Source: Leclercia adecarboxylata
GTDB taxonomy: Bacteria > Pseudomonadota > Gammaproteobacteria > Enterobacterales > Enterobacteriaceae
Direction of reading: 5' to 3'
NCBI RefSeq assembly: GCF_006874705.1
Contig: NZ_CP035382.1
Location: 4,154,001 to 4,218,000, forward strand
DNA: 64,000 bases
The position numbers and the translations under genes were made by a program. Shown here in pieces: positions 17,958-26,466 of this stretch; positions within the stretch are counted from its first letter, which is position 1; each line of letters starts with the position of its first letter. A model generated the notes under the pieces. The model worked only from the letters and a program-made list of their open reading frames with translations, did no database searches and had not been told where the DNA came from.

Positions 17958-18845
17958 TCAGTAGGTTATCCCGGGCGGGTTAACCTCCGACTGCGCCACC
18001 GCCTCGCCCTGCTCGCCCCAGCGGGCCAGTACCTTCTGGTATTCGCCGCGCTGGATGGCCCCGTCGAGCGCCGCCTGGAGGGCATACACCAGCTCGTTAC
18101 CCTTTTTGGTGGTGGTGGCGACATACGCTTTTTTCGGCCCTAAGCCCACTACCCGGGTTTTTCCGGTCAGGGCCTCTTTGTAAGCCGATACCGACTGCGG
18201 GCCAAAGAACACGTCCGCCCTGCCGGACTGGATATAAAGATTGCCTGAGGCGTCGTCGGTAAGGTAGACCGGCAGCGCAGGCTCGCGCCCGGCGTTTTTG
18301 TTCTCTTCGTTCCATCCCAACAGAATGCGCTCCTGGTTGGTGCCGGAGCCGACAATCACCTTTTTACCCGCCAGATCGGCGGCGCTCTTGATCGATTGCA
18401 CCTCGCTGGTGGATTTCACTGAAAAGGCCAGGTTATCGACGCGATAGGTGGCGAAGTCAAACTTCTGTTTACGCTGCTCGGTCACCGCAATGTTGACCAG
18501 CGCCACGTCGTAGCGCCCGGAGGTGATGCCCAGCGGCCAGTCTTCCCACGCCGTCGGCACCAGCTTGAGTTTTAAACCGAGGCTGCCCGCCAGCAGCCGG
18601 GCGATATCCGGGTCACTGCCGATGCGGGTGCGGTTATCGCTGGCCAGCAGCGCCAGCGGCGGCGAGTTCAGCGCCGAAATGGCGACGGTTAAGGTGCCCG
18701 GTTCGACAAATTTATAGTTTGCGGGGATTTTCGCCACCGCCTGCTTATCCACCGTCACCGGCAGCGGCTGCTCGTTCGCCTGTAAATCAATGGCGGCGTG
18801 GCTTGTGGACGCCACCATTAACAACGCCAGTAATCCCTTTTTCAT
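17958..18845 (-). CDS. Amino-acid-type ABC substrate-binding protein 2 of the sulfur operon
   Basis: A 295-residue periplasmic protein of solute-binding family 3, with a signal peptide ending near STSHA. It shares marked blocks with the other binding protein of this operon: WEDWPLGITSGRYDVALVNIAVT, FDFATYRVD and VIVGSGTNQE, so the two are paralogues. By position and by the Bacillus TcyJ/TcyK pair, it should capture S-modified cysteine or cystine-like ligands. It is the last gene of the operon, 9 bp after the ATPase gene, with GAGAGAAG before the ATG. Two binding proteins for one permease suggest a widened substrate range. Confidence 0.85.
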   Translation of the reverse strand: MKKGLLALLMVASTSHAAIDLQANEQPLPVTVDKQAVAKIPANYKFVEPGTLTVAISALNSPPLALLASDNRTRIGSDPDIARLLAGSLGLKLKLVPTAWEDWPLGITSGRYDVALVNIAVTEQRKQKFDFATYRVDNLAFSVKSTSEVQSIKSAADLAGKKVIVGSGTNQERILLGWNEENKNAGREPALPVYLTDDASGNLYIQSGRADVFFGPQSVSAYKEALTGKTRVVGLGPKKAYVATTTKKGNELVYALQAALDGAIQRGEYQKVLARWGEQGEAVAQSEVNPPGITY

Positions 18846-18854
18846 CTTCTCTCC

Positions 18855-19628
18855 TTACAGCACTTTGGACAGGAACTGCCGCGTTCGGGCGTGGGACGGA
18901 CGGTTCAACACCTCGTCGCTGCTCCCCTGCTCGACGATTTTGCCGTCGACCATAAACACCACCTGGTCTGCCACTTCCCGGGCGAAGCCGATCTCATGGG
19001 TCACCACCACCAGGGTAGTGCCGGAGCGGGCCAGCTTTTTGATCACGTCCAGCACCTCGCCCACCAGCTCGGGGTCAAGGGCGGACGTCGGTTCATCAAA
19101 CAGCATCACTCGTGGGCGTAATGCCAGGGCACGGGCAATGGCGATGCGCTGCTGCTGCCCGCCGGAAAGGTGCCGCGACCAGGCGTCGGCCTTATCGCGC
19201 AGCCCCACCACGTCCAGCAGATCGTAGGCCCGATCGACCGCTTCTTTTCGGCTCAGCTGTTTGTGGGCAATCGGCGCCTCAATCAGGTTCTCCAGCACCG
19301 TCAGGTGCGGGAACAGGTTGAAGTTCTGGAACACGTAGCCCACGTTGATGCGCTGTTTGAGGATCGCTTTCTCCTTCAGCTCGTACAGCGTGTTGCCCTC
19401 CCGGCGATAGCCGATGTAGTCCCCGTCTATCTGGATAAAGCCTTCATCAACGCGCTCGAGGTGGTTAATGGTGCGCAGCAGTGTGGATTTACCGGAGCCG
19501 GACGGGCCGAGGATCACCGTCACCGAGCCCGGCGGGATCTCCAGCGAGACGTTATCCAACGCCTTGTGCCGGCCAAAAAACTTGCTGACGCCGGTAATGG
19601 AAATATGTCCTTCAGGAGAGGCTCGCAT
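18855..19628 (-). CDS. Amino-acid-type ABC transporter ATP-binding protein
   Basis: A 257-residue ATPase of the polar amino acid group, with Walker A GPSGSGKST near residue 40, the Q-loop segment VFQNFNLFPHLTVLEN, the signature LSGGQQQRIAIARALA and Walker B VMLFDEPTSALDPE. It would energise the permease encoded immediately upstream, whose stop it overlaps by 17 bases. This ATPase/permease/binding-protein set corresponds to TcyN and YxeO in the Bacillus operons for S-modified cysteine use. Confidence 0.9.
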   Translation of the reverse strand: MRASPEGHISITGVSKFFGRHKALDNVSLEIPPGSVTVILGPSGSGKSTLLRTINHLERVDEGFIQIDGDYIGYRREGNTLYELKEKAILKQRINVGYVFQNFNLFPHLTVLENLIEAPIAHKQLSRKEAVDRAYDLLDVVGLRDKADAWSRHLSGGQQQRIAIARALALRPRVMLFDEPTSALDPELVGEVLDVIKKLARSGTTLVVVTHEIGFAREVADQVVFMVDGKIVEQGSSDEVLNRPSHARTRQFLSKVL

Positions 19629-20535
19629 GGACAGGCTCCTGTGTGGTTTGGGTGGTAACGGAACGGGTGCGGGTGGCGCGGGAGGTGTTCACCGCCGAGC
19701 GGCGCTCGCTGCGGGCCAGAGCACGTTCAACCAGATGCTGAATGGCGGAGAGCACGGTGGTGATCACCAGATACCAGACGGCACCGACCATCAGCAGCGG
19801 GATCACCTCCTGGGTGCGGTTGTAGATCATCTGGATGGTGTAGAACAGCTCCGGCATCGCCAGGACGTAAACCATCGCCGTGCCCTTGGCGAGGCTGATG
19901 ATTTCGTTGAACCCGGACGGCAGAATGGTGCGCAGCGCCTGCGGCAGGATGATGCGCAGGGTACGGCGCGAGGCCGGCAAACCCAGCGCGGCCGCCGCTT
20001 CGTACTGGCCGTGATCGACCCCCAGGAAGCCACCGCGAATGATCTCCGCGGTATAGGCGCTCTGTACCAGCGTCAGGCCGACAACGGCGGTGGAGAACTG
20101 CCCCAGCACGTTGATGGTTTCAAAGCTGCCCCAGGTGATGCTGGTGAACGGCACGCCGAGCGACAGCGTGTCGTACAGATAGGAGAAGTTATAGAGAATA
20201 ATCAGCACCACAATCAGCGGCAGGGAGCGGAACAGCCAGATATAGCCCCAGGCGAGGCTGCTCAGCAGCCACGAGGATGACAGTCGGGCCAGGGCTAACA
20301 TGCCGCCGATCGCCACGCTGAGCGCGGTGCCGATCAGGGTCAGGAGCAGCGTCTGCCCCACCCCTTCAAGGATCACCGGATCGAAGAACCAGCGCGCGAA
20401 CACGCTCCACTCCCAGCGCGGGTTAAAGGCCACCGACTGGATCACCACCGCCAGCACAAACAGCGCAACAATCGCCCCCACCGTGCGCAGCGGGTAGCGC
20501 GCCGGGACCACTTTGATGGTTTCAACGTTGTTCAT
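19612..20535 (-). CDS. Amino-acid-type ABC transporter permease
   Basis: A 307-residue inner-membrane permease with an N-terminal hydrophobic helix, a periplasmic insertion, and the HEQM-type core starting LEGVGQTLLLTLIGTALSVAIG. The EAA loop reads EAAAALGLPASRRTLRIILPQALR. A single permease suggests a homodimer, whereas Bacillus TcyL/TcyM form a pair. The C-terminal tail is long and rich in Arg, Thr and Ser, about 40 residues beyond the last membrane helix, and unusual for the family. It lies 9 bp after the acetyltransferase gene. Confidence 0.88.
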   Translation of the reverse strand: MNNVETIKVVPARYPLRTVGAIVALFVLAVVIQSVAFNPRWEWSVFARWFFDPVILEGVGQTLLLTLIGTALSVAIGGMLALARLSSSWLLSSLAWGYIWLFRSLPLIVVLIILYNFSYLYDTLSLGVPFTSITWGSFETINVLGQFSTAVVGLTLVQSAYTAEIIRGGFLGVDHGQYEAAAALGLPASRRTLRIILPQALRTILPSGFNEIISLAKGTAMVYVLAMPELFYTIQMIYNRTQEVIPLLMVGAVWYLVITTVLSAIQHLVERALARSERRSAVNTSRATRTRSVTTQTTQEPVHASLS

Positions 20536-20544
20536 CGTCGTTCC

Positions 20545-21054
20545 TCATGCCGATTTACTGAACGCTTCGCGTACCAGCGTTTTGGTGAAGCGCAGCCGTC
20601 CGTCGAACGGCGGCTGGCTGTACTCTTCCGGGTCGCGGGTCAGGTCGAACTGCGCCGCGTAGCCCTGGCTCAGGTAGAGCCGCACCGCTTCCGGCTGACG
20701 AAAGCCGGTGGTGAGGTAGATCTGGCTGTAGCCGGCCAGTACCGCCCGGCGCTCCAGCTCCTGCACCACCCGGGCGGCAAGTCCCTGCTGGCGCAGGGAT
20801 TTGTCGGTCCAGATCCGTTTGATCTCGGCGGTCTGCCCATCGAAGGGTTTATAGGCCCCGGTGGCGATGATTTTTCCGTCGCGCTCCAGGACAATAAACA
20901 GCCCCTGCGGCGCCAGATACCACTCGGTCAGCTCGATCTCGGCATCTTTAGAGAAGTAGTCGCCGTAGCGCGCCGCGTACTCGCCGAACAGCCCCTCGAT
21001 GATGGGCTGAAGATCGGCGTCCTCCGGCGAAACGTCACGAAAGAGGTCGCTCAT
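20545..21054 (-). CDS. GNAT N-acetyltransferase of the sulfur operon
   Basis: A 169-residue Gcn5-related acetyltransferase. The acetyl-CoA loop is seen in IWTDKSLRQQGLAARVVQELERRA near residues 90-113, then the strand-helix pair YSQIYLTTGFRQPEAVRLYLSQGY. In Bacillus the corresponding enzymes (SnaA and YxeL) N-acetylate S-alkyl or S-succinyl cysteine as the first step. The same order of an acetyltransferase between ABC genes is seen here. The acceptor is inferred from context and not from the sequence. Confidence 0.85.
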   Translation of the reverse strand: MSDLFRDVSPEDADLQPIIEGLFGEYAARYGDYFSKDAEIELTEWYLAPQGLFIVLERDGKIIATGAYKPFDGQTAEIKRIWTDKSLRQQGLAARVVQELERRAVLAGYSQIYLTTGFRQPEAVRLYLSQGYAAQFDLTRDPEEYSQPPFDGRLRFTKTLVREAFSKSA

Positions 21055-21063
21055 AGGTTCTCC

Positions 21064-21996
21064 TTAGTCGCCAAGGCCGGCCGGATTCACTTCGGAACTC
21101 GGGATGCGCTCCACGCCTTCACCCCAGCGGTTCAGCACCTTGTCATAGTCGCCGTTCTTGATCACGCCGTTCAGGGCGGTCTGCACCGGCTCGGCCAGTC
21201 CACTGCCTTTTTTCAGGGTCACGGCGATATGCGCCGCTTTCGGCCAGCCTCCGTCGACGCTGCCCACCAGTTTGGTTTTACCGTTGAGGGCCGCTTTCCA
21301 CGCGCCAATCACGTTCGGGCCAAAGTAAGCATCCGCACGACCAGACTGCAAAGCCAGGGTCTGGGCGGCATCATCTTTGGTGTAGATAGGGGTGAACGGC
21401 TTCAGCCCCTTCTTCTGGTTTTCCGCATCCCACGCCAGCAGAATCGCCTCCTGGTTGGTACCGGAGCCAACGATAATCCGCAGCCCGGCGATGTCTTCCG
21501 CCTTCTCAAGTTTCTTGATTGAGCTGGTGGATTTCACGTAGAAGCCCAGGGAATCTTTCCGGTAGGTGGCGAAATCGAACTTCTCTTTACGCTCTTTGGT
21601 GACGGTGATGTTGCTGATCGCCGCGTCGTATTTCCCGGAGGTCACCCCCAGCGGCCAGTCTTCCCAGGAGGTGGGCACCACGTTCAGCTCCAGCCCGAGG
21701 CTGTCGGCCACCAGACGGGCGATATCGGCCTCGCTGCCAATCAGGGTTTTGTTGTCATCGGCAAACACCGTCAGCGGCGGCTGGCTGAGCCCGGCAATCG
21801 CCACGGTAAATTTCCCCGGCACTACCGGCTTAAAGCTGGCGGGCAGCTGAGCGATGGCCTGCGGATTTTTTGCGGTGTTGATCGGCGTTTTGTTGGCCTC
21901 GAGGCTGACCCCGGTGCCGTTAATGTTGACGTTCTCTGCCCAGACGGCAGGGGTAAAGGCCAGCGCGAGCGCCAGAATAAGCGATGATTTTTTCAT
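21064..21996 (-). CDS. Amino-acid-type ABC substrate-binding protein 1 of the sulfur operon
   Basis: A 310-residue periplasmic protein of solute-binding family 3. The signal peptide ends at VWAEN near residue 22. The ligand domain contains VPTSWEDWPLGVTSGKYDAAISNITVT, FDFATYRKD and IIVGSGTNQEAIL, shared with the second binding protein of the operon. The Arg usually contacting the amino-acid carboxylate is not resolved by eye. It lies 26 bp after the monooxygenase gene and 9 bp before the acetyltransferase gene. Confidence 0.86.
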   Translation of the reverse strand: MKKSSLILALALAFTPAVWAENVNINGTGVSLEANKTPINTAKNPQAIAQLPASFKPVVPGKFTVAIAGLSQPPLTVFADDNKTLIGSEADIARLVADSLGLELNVVPTSWEDWPLGVTSGKYDAAISNITVTKERKEKFDFATYRKDSLGFYVKSTSSIKKLEKAEDIAGLRIIVGSGTNQEAILLAWDAENQKKGLKPFTPIYTKDDAAQTLALQSGRADAYFGPNVIGAWKAALNGKTKLVGSVDGGWPKAAHIAVTLKKGSGLAEPVQTALNGVIKNGDYDKVLNRWGEGVERIPSSEVNPAGLGD

Positions 21997-22022
21997 GGCA
22001 GGTTCTCTTATTGTTGTGTGCG

Positions 22023-23339
22023 TTATTGTTGTGTGAACTGATTAACGGGCTGGTCTAATCCCAGGCTCTCACGCAGGGTGGTGCCGGGGTATTCGGTGCG
22101 GAACAGGCCGCGCGCCTGCAACAGCGGCACCACCTGATCCACAAAGCGCGGGAAGGTATCCGGGGTGCCGCCCTGGATGATGAACCCGTCCGCGGCATAG
22201 CCCTCAAACCACTGCTGTAAGCCGTCAGCAACCTGTTCCGGGGTGCCGGAAAAACGCGGACGCGGCGAGGCGGCTTCCAGCGCCACCTGACGCAGGGTTA
22301 AGTTGCGCTCCCGGGCGTTGCGTTTGATCTCATCGGTGGTGCTGCGGAAGCTGTTTTTCCCCAGATCGCCAATGTCCGGGAAGGCTTCATCCAGCGGATA
22401 CTGGCTGAAGTCGTGATGCTCAAAATAGCGGCCCAGATAGTTCAGGGCATCGTTGATGGAGACCAGCGCGGCGGTGGTCTGGTACTGCTCCTCCACGTCG
22501 GCGGCGTCTTTCCCGACGATGACGCTCACCCCCTGGAAGATATGCAATTCGTCCTCACGGCGGCCATGCTGCTTCAGCTGACTTTTCACGTCGTGCCAGA
22601 ACGCCTGGGCTTCTTCGTAGGTGTCATGGTGGGTAAAGATGGCGTCAGCATGTTTCGCCGCCAGCTTTTTGCCGTCGTCCGAGGCGCCGGCCTGGAAGAC
22701 GATCGGCCTGCCCTGCGGCGTGCGGCCAATGTTCAGCGGCCCGGCTACCTTAAAGAAATCCCCGTGGTGATCGAGGGTGTGCAGCTTTTTAGGGTTGAAG
22801 AACTCCCCGGTCTCTTTATTACGCACAAAGGCGTCGCCCTCCCAGGAGTCCCACAGCCCTTTCACCACGTCGAGATACTCATCGGCGATGCGGTAACGCA
22901 GGGCGTGCTCCGGGTGCTTGTCGCGGGAGAAATTCTTCGCTGAACCTTCCAGCGGCGAAGTCACCACGTTCCAGCCCGCCCGGCCGTTGCTGAGATGGTC
23001 GAGGCTGGCAAACTGGCGCGCCACGGTGAAGGGCTCGCTGTAGGAGGTGGATAAGGTGCCCACCAGCCCCAACCGTGATGTGACGGTCGCCAGCGCCGAC
23101 AGCACGGTCAGGGGCTCAAAGCGGTTGAGAAAATGCGGGATCGACTTCTCGTTGATGTACAGACCATCCGCGACAAAGATAAAGTCGAGCTTGCCCGCTT
23201 CGGCCTTCAGGGCCGTCTCTTTGACAAAGTTAAAATTGATGCTGGCATTGGCCGGGGCTGCCGGATGGCGCCAGGCTGACATATTCCCCGAAGCGCCGTG
23301 CAAAATCGTGCCCAGGCGCAGCTGTCGTGTTGCGGACAT
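22023..23339 (-). CDS. FMN-dependent monooxygenase, NtaA/SnaA/DszA family
   Basis: A 438-residue flavin monooxygenase of the bacterial luciferase superfamily. Seen are [19 protein letters not shown] at the N-terminus, [34 protein letters not shown] and the C-terminal [26 protein letters not shown]. Family members split C-N or C-S bonds with reduced FMN from a partner reductase. The Bacillus counterparts CmoJ and YxeK oxidise N-acetyl S-(2-succino)cysteine or S-alkyl cysteines. A reductase gene is not found in this operon, so FMNH2 must come from elsewhere. Confidence 0.88.
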   Translation of the reverse strand: MSATRQLRLGTILHGASGNMSAWRHPAAPANASINFNFVKETALKAEAGKLDFIFVADGLYINEKSIPHFLNRFEPLTVLSALATVTSRLGLVGTLSTSYSEPFTVARQFASLDHLSNGRAGWNVVTSPLEGSAKNFSRDKHPEHALRYRIADEYLDVVKGLWDSWEGDAFVRNKETGEFFNPKKLHTLDHHGDFFKVAGPLNIGRTPQGRPIVFQAGASDDGKKLAAKHADAIFTHHDTYEEAQAFWHDVKSQLKQHGRREDELHIFQGVSVIVGKDAADVEEQYQTTAALVSINDALNYLGRYFEHHDFSQYPLDEAFPDIGDLGKNSFRSTTDEIKRNARERNLTLRQVALEAASPRPRFSGTPEQVADGLQQWFEGYAADGFIIQGGTPDTFPRFVDQVVPLLQARGLFRTEYPGTTLRESLGLDQPVNQFTQQ

Positions 23340-23354
23340 ATTCCCTCCTTACCC

Positions 23355-24476
23355 TTAAAGTTGGTTCAGTGCTTTTTCCGCAAGTCGGGCGAAATAACGC
23401 GCGGCGGGTTCGATTAAGGCTTCATCCGGGTTAAAGGCCGGATGGTGTAATCCGTACTGGCTGGCGCTGCCGATACTGACAAAGGCCCCGGGGATCTGCT
23501 GCAGGTAGACGGCAAAATCCTCCCCGCCCATGTGCAGCTCGGCCTGCCGGGTCTCATACCCAGTTTCCCGCGCCACCGAGGTGGCAAACTCGGCCCAGTT
23601 GGCGTCGTTAACCAGCGCGGTAGGCCCGGCATACCAGGTGATGTCGATCTGCGCGTTAAAGGCGGCGGCAAATCCGGCAGCGATTTCGGCCACCCGGCCC
23701 TTCACGTTCTGCTGCACTTCGGTGCGATGGGTTCTGAGCGTTCCTTCCAGCTCGACGCTTTCCGGTAGTACGTTCCAGGTGTTACCCCCGGTAATGCGCG
23801 TCACGCTCAGCACCACCGAATCGAGAGTGTTGACGTTGCGGCTGGCGACGCTTTGCAGGGCGGTGACCAGCTGGCTGGCGAGCAGGATGGCGTCGTTGCC
23901 TTCATGCGGACGGGCGGCGTGCGCCCCTTTGCCGGTAATACGGAATACGAAGCGGTCGACGTTGGCGTAGAACGGGCCACCGCGGGTGGCGAAGCTGCCC
24001 ACCGGCAGACCGGGTTCGTTATGCATGCCGAAGATGGCGCTGATATCGCGCAGGGCTCCGGCGCGCACCAGACTCTTTGCGCCGCCGAAGTTCTCCTCCG
24101 CGGGCTGGAACAGGATCCGCACCCGGCCATTAAGCGCGTCTTCGCGGGCTTTCAGCTTCAGGGCCGCGCCGAGGATCACGCTGGTGTGGATGTCGTGGCC
24201 GCAGGCGTGCATGACGCCCGGGCGTTGGGAGGTAAAGGCTACGCCGCTGCGCTCCTCAATCGGCAGGGCGTCGATATCGGCCCGCAGGGCGATCTGTTTG
24301 TCACCCTTCCCCACCTCGGCGATCAGGCCGGTGTGCAGGTCATAGGGCAGGACGGTGATCCCGGCGTCACCCAGCCACTGGCGCAGGCGGGCGGTGGTTT
24401 GTACTTCCTCGCCGGAAAGCTCCGGGTTCTGGTGCAGCTCGCGGCGCCAGGCGATCAGCTGTTGTTCGAGGCTCAT
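23355..24476 (-). CDS. M20 amidohydrolase (N-acyl amino acid deacetylase type)
   Basis: A 373-residue metallo-aminoacylase of the M20D group. Metal ligands are visible in HACGHDIHT near residue 92, AEE near 127 (LFQPAEENFGGAKSLV) and HMGGEDFAVYL near 345, with HNEPGLP between. The dimerisation domain sits in the middle. Counterparts in Bacillus (SndB, YxeP) remove the N-acetyl group from the released cysteine, the last step of the pathway. It overlaps the upstream LLM gene by 4 bases, so the two are co-translated. Confidence 0.88.
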   Translation of the reverse strand: MSLEQQLIAWRRELHQNPELSGEEVQTTARLRQWLGDAGITVLPYDLHTGLIAEVGKGDKQIALRADIDALPIEERSGVAFTSQRPGVMHACGHDIHTSVILGAALKLKAREDALNGRVRILFQPAEENFGGAKSLVRAGALRDISAIFGMHNEPGLPVGSFATRGGPFYANVDRFVFRITGKGAHAARPHEGNDAILLASQLVTALQSVASRNVNTLDSVVLSVTRITGGNTWNVLPESVELEGTLRTHRTEVQQNVKGRVAEIAAGFAAAFNAQIDITWYAGPTALVNDANWAEFATSVARETGYETRQAELHMGGEDFAVYLQQIPGAFVSIGSASQYGLHHPAFNPDEALIEPAARYFARLAEKALNQL

Positions 24477-25468
24477 GCGGCCACCTCCCTCTGCTGTCGG
24501 GCCTGGGCCAGCAGGCGCAGGGACTGCACCCGGGCGGTGCCGTCGGCAACCGGGGTATCAATGATGAACTCATCGATGCCCCACTGCTGATGCAGTGCCT
24601 CCAGTTGTTCGAGTACCGACTCCGCAGTACCCGCCAGCAGCGACTGGGCGCGTCGGGCGATGCGCAGCGGCTCGCTGCCCGCCTGGCGAGCAAAGGCATA
24701 AGCCTGCTCCTCGCTGGCAACGGTGACCCGCTGGCCGTTGACAAGCTCAACGCCCCACACTTCGACGGATTTGGCCAGCTCCTCGGCCTGCGCCTGGGTT
24801 GGCGCAACGATGGCCTGCACCGCGACAATCACCTCCCGGGCGCTATGGACGCGCCAGGTGTTAATCACCTCGCGCAGCAGATCGGGATCGCCATTCAGAT
24901 GGGCAGCAAAAACGAAGTCCCAGTCGAGGCGGGCGGCCAGGCGCGCGCTCTCTGCGCTGGCGCCCAGCAGGAAGCCAGCAGCCGGAACCTTGGGTAACGG
25001 AGTGGCACGAACCGCCTCCTCCTGTGAAGCCGGGTTGATCCAGCCATCCAGCTGCGCCAGCTGGTCGGCGAAATCGCCCTTCTCCTGCTGGCTGAGGCCG
25101 AGCTGTAACGCCCGGGTCGAGAGCGGCAGGCCGCCCGGCGCTTTGCCGACACCCAGATCCACACGCCCGGGGGCGATAGCCGCCAGCAGGTTGAAGTTCT
25201 CTGCCACTTTGTACGGGCTGTAGTGTTGCAGCATTACCCCACCGGAGCCGACGCGAATGCGACGGGTCTGCCCGAGGATCCAGGCAATCAGCAGCTCAGG
25301 CGACGGACTCGCCAGCTGCGGGGTGTTGTGGTGTTCGGCAATCCAGAAGCGGTGATAACCCAGGGTTTCGGCCTGTTGCGCCAGGCTTAAGGTGCGCGAC
25401 AGCGCATCGGCGGCCGTTTCGTTTTCTGCGACAGGACTTTTATCCAGAATGCTGATTCGCCAGGACAT
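24473..25468 (-). CDS. LLM-class flavin monooxygenase (MsnO8/YtmO-like)
   Basis: A 331-residue luciferase-like protein, beginning MSWRISILDKSPVAENETA and containing RFWIAEHHNTPQLASPSPELLIAW and LGVGKAPGGLP. It belongs to the single-component branch often labelled MsnO8; the Bacillus ytmI operon carries a similar gene (cmoO). The start at 25468 is preferred to one 33 bases upstream because it begins at the conserved strand and GAGATT precedes it. It is the first gene of an eight-gene minus-strand operon. Why the operon holds two flavin monooxygenases is not known; they may divide different S-substituents. Confidence 0.85.
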   Translation of the reverse strand: MSWRISILDKSPVAENETAADALSRTLSLAQQAETLGYHRFWIAEHHNTPQLASPSPELLIAWILGQTRRIRVGSGGVMLQHYSPYKVAENFNLLAAIAPGRVDLGVGKAPGGLPLSTRALQLGLSQQEKGDFADQLAQLDGWINPASQEEAVRATPLPKVPAAGFLLGASAESARLAARLDWDFVFAAHLNGDPDLLREVINTWRVHSAREVIVAVQAIVAPTQAQAEELAKSVEVWGVELVNGQRVTVASEEQAYAFARQAGSEPLRIARRAQSLLAGTAESVLEQLEALHQQWGIDEFIIDTPVADGTARVQSLRLLAQARQQREVAA

Positions 25469-25578
25469 GTTGCAATCTCGTTTGACTAAACATGTCGCCA
25501 TTATTAAAGGGCGATTTCACCTCTGAGAAACAATTAATTTACATTTGGTTTGCCGGATTTCAGAAATACCGCGTCGGA

Positions 25579-26118
25579 TTATCGCGATGAACGGAGCCCG
25601 GCGATCAGGGCGTTGGCCTGCTGGCGGGAGGTGATGCGCACGAAGCGGATATGGGCAAAAGCCGGGTTTTGCATGTCGGCCTCGTAGCGCACCCGGTTGC
25701 TGCGCCAGGTTTTGATTGTCCACAGCAGGATCGATTCCCGGCTAAAGAAGGAGCGACGAAAACTCTCCCGGTTGCCGGTGCCGGGCCACAGCTCCTGCTG
25801 CGTCCAGGCGCGTTTTACCGCCCGGGTAACGGCCTGACGCAGGGTGCGGGCCAGGCCGTAATCGACCCATACCACTAGATCGACGTTGCGCCATTTTATC
25901 GGGCGGGTGCGGTTGTAGTTGCCGTCCAGCACCCAGCCTGGCGTGGCGCTGAGCGCCGTCTCCAGCTTTGCGAACATGACCTCGTCCGGGGTGCCCTGCC
26001 AGTCAGGACGCCAGTACAGAGTGTCCATTTCGATACAGGGCAGTGCCAGTTCACTAGCGATCCTGCGGGCCAGCGTGCTCTTGCCGCTGCCGCTGGTGCC
26101 AACAATATTGATTTTCAT
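25579..26118 (-). CDS. P-loop nucleotide kinase, FlaR/topology modulation type
   Basis: A 179-residue cytosolic protein with Walker A VGTSGSGKST at residues 6-15 and the adenylate/shikimate kinase-like layout: LDGNYNRTRPIKWRNVDLVVWVDY. Relatives are annotated as topology modulation protein FlaR or as AAA ATPase; their true substrates are not established. AGGAAATGTG precedes the ATG at 26118. It stands alone, 110 bp upstream of the sulfur operon on the same strand, so it might be its first gene, but the gap is large enough for a promoter. Confidence 0.72.
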   Translation of the reverse strand: MKINIVGTSGSGKSTLARRIASELALPCIEMDTLYWRPDWQGTPDEVMFAKLETALSATPGWVLDGNYNRTRPIKWRNVDLVVWVDYGLARTLRQAVTRAVKRAWTQQELWPGTGNRESFRRSFFSRESILLWTIKTWRSNRVRYEADMQNPAFAHIRFVRITSRQQANALIAGLRSSR

Positions 26119-26466
26119 CACATTTCCTGATGCGTCGTGAAAAACGGGCTAACAATGATAATGTTTTATGAATGTTAATGAAACACGATTTCGGAAGTGT
26201 GGTTTTCGCCATGGAGCCATTATTTCCGTTATATTTGCCTTAAGTCGGTTTATTTCCCGCCTGCATTGATATTCGCCCCCTGCTGATTGCATTTTTATTA
26301 CAGAAGCACCGGTTAATACAAAAAATAGTTAATTCTGGCGCTTTCTAATTCATTAATTTTTGTGGAGAATACGCCAGCCGTAATATTACAGAATAAACAG
26401 TTAACCTTGCCTGAAACTTTTTTTCGGGCGGCTTCTCTTTACACAGACATCACCATGGAGTTATTC
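26119..26466. other. Divergent intergenic region before the aerotaxis receptor gene
   Basis: This 348-bp AT-rich stretch separates the kinase gene from the chemoreceptor gene. It must hold both promoters, but I cannot identify a flagellar sigma-28 site with confidence. An in-frame extension of the receptor (26362-26466) is treated as untranslated. Confidence 0.45.

Noticed and set aside
26151..26169. Fur-like sequence before the P-loop kinase gene
   Set aside because: AACAATGATAATGTTTTAT matches the consensus at only 12 of 19 bases, and the second half-site is poor.
26362..26466. N-terminal extension of the Aer-like receptor
   Set aside because: The extension has no ribosome-binding site, and the start at 26467 puts FAD-binding residues at exact Aer positions.
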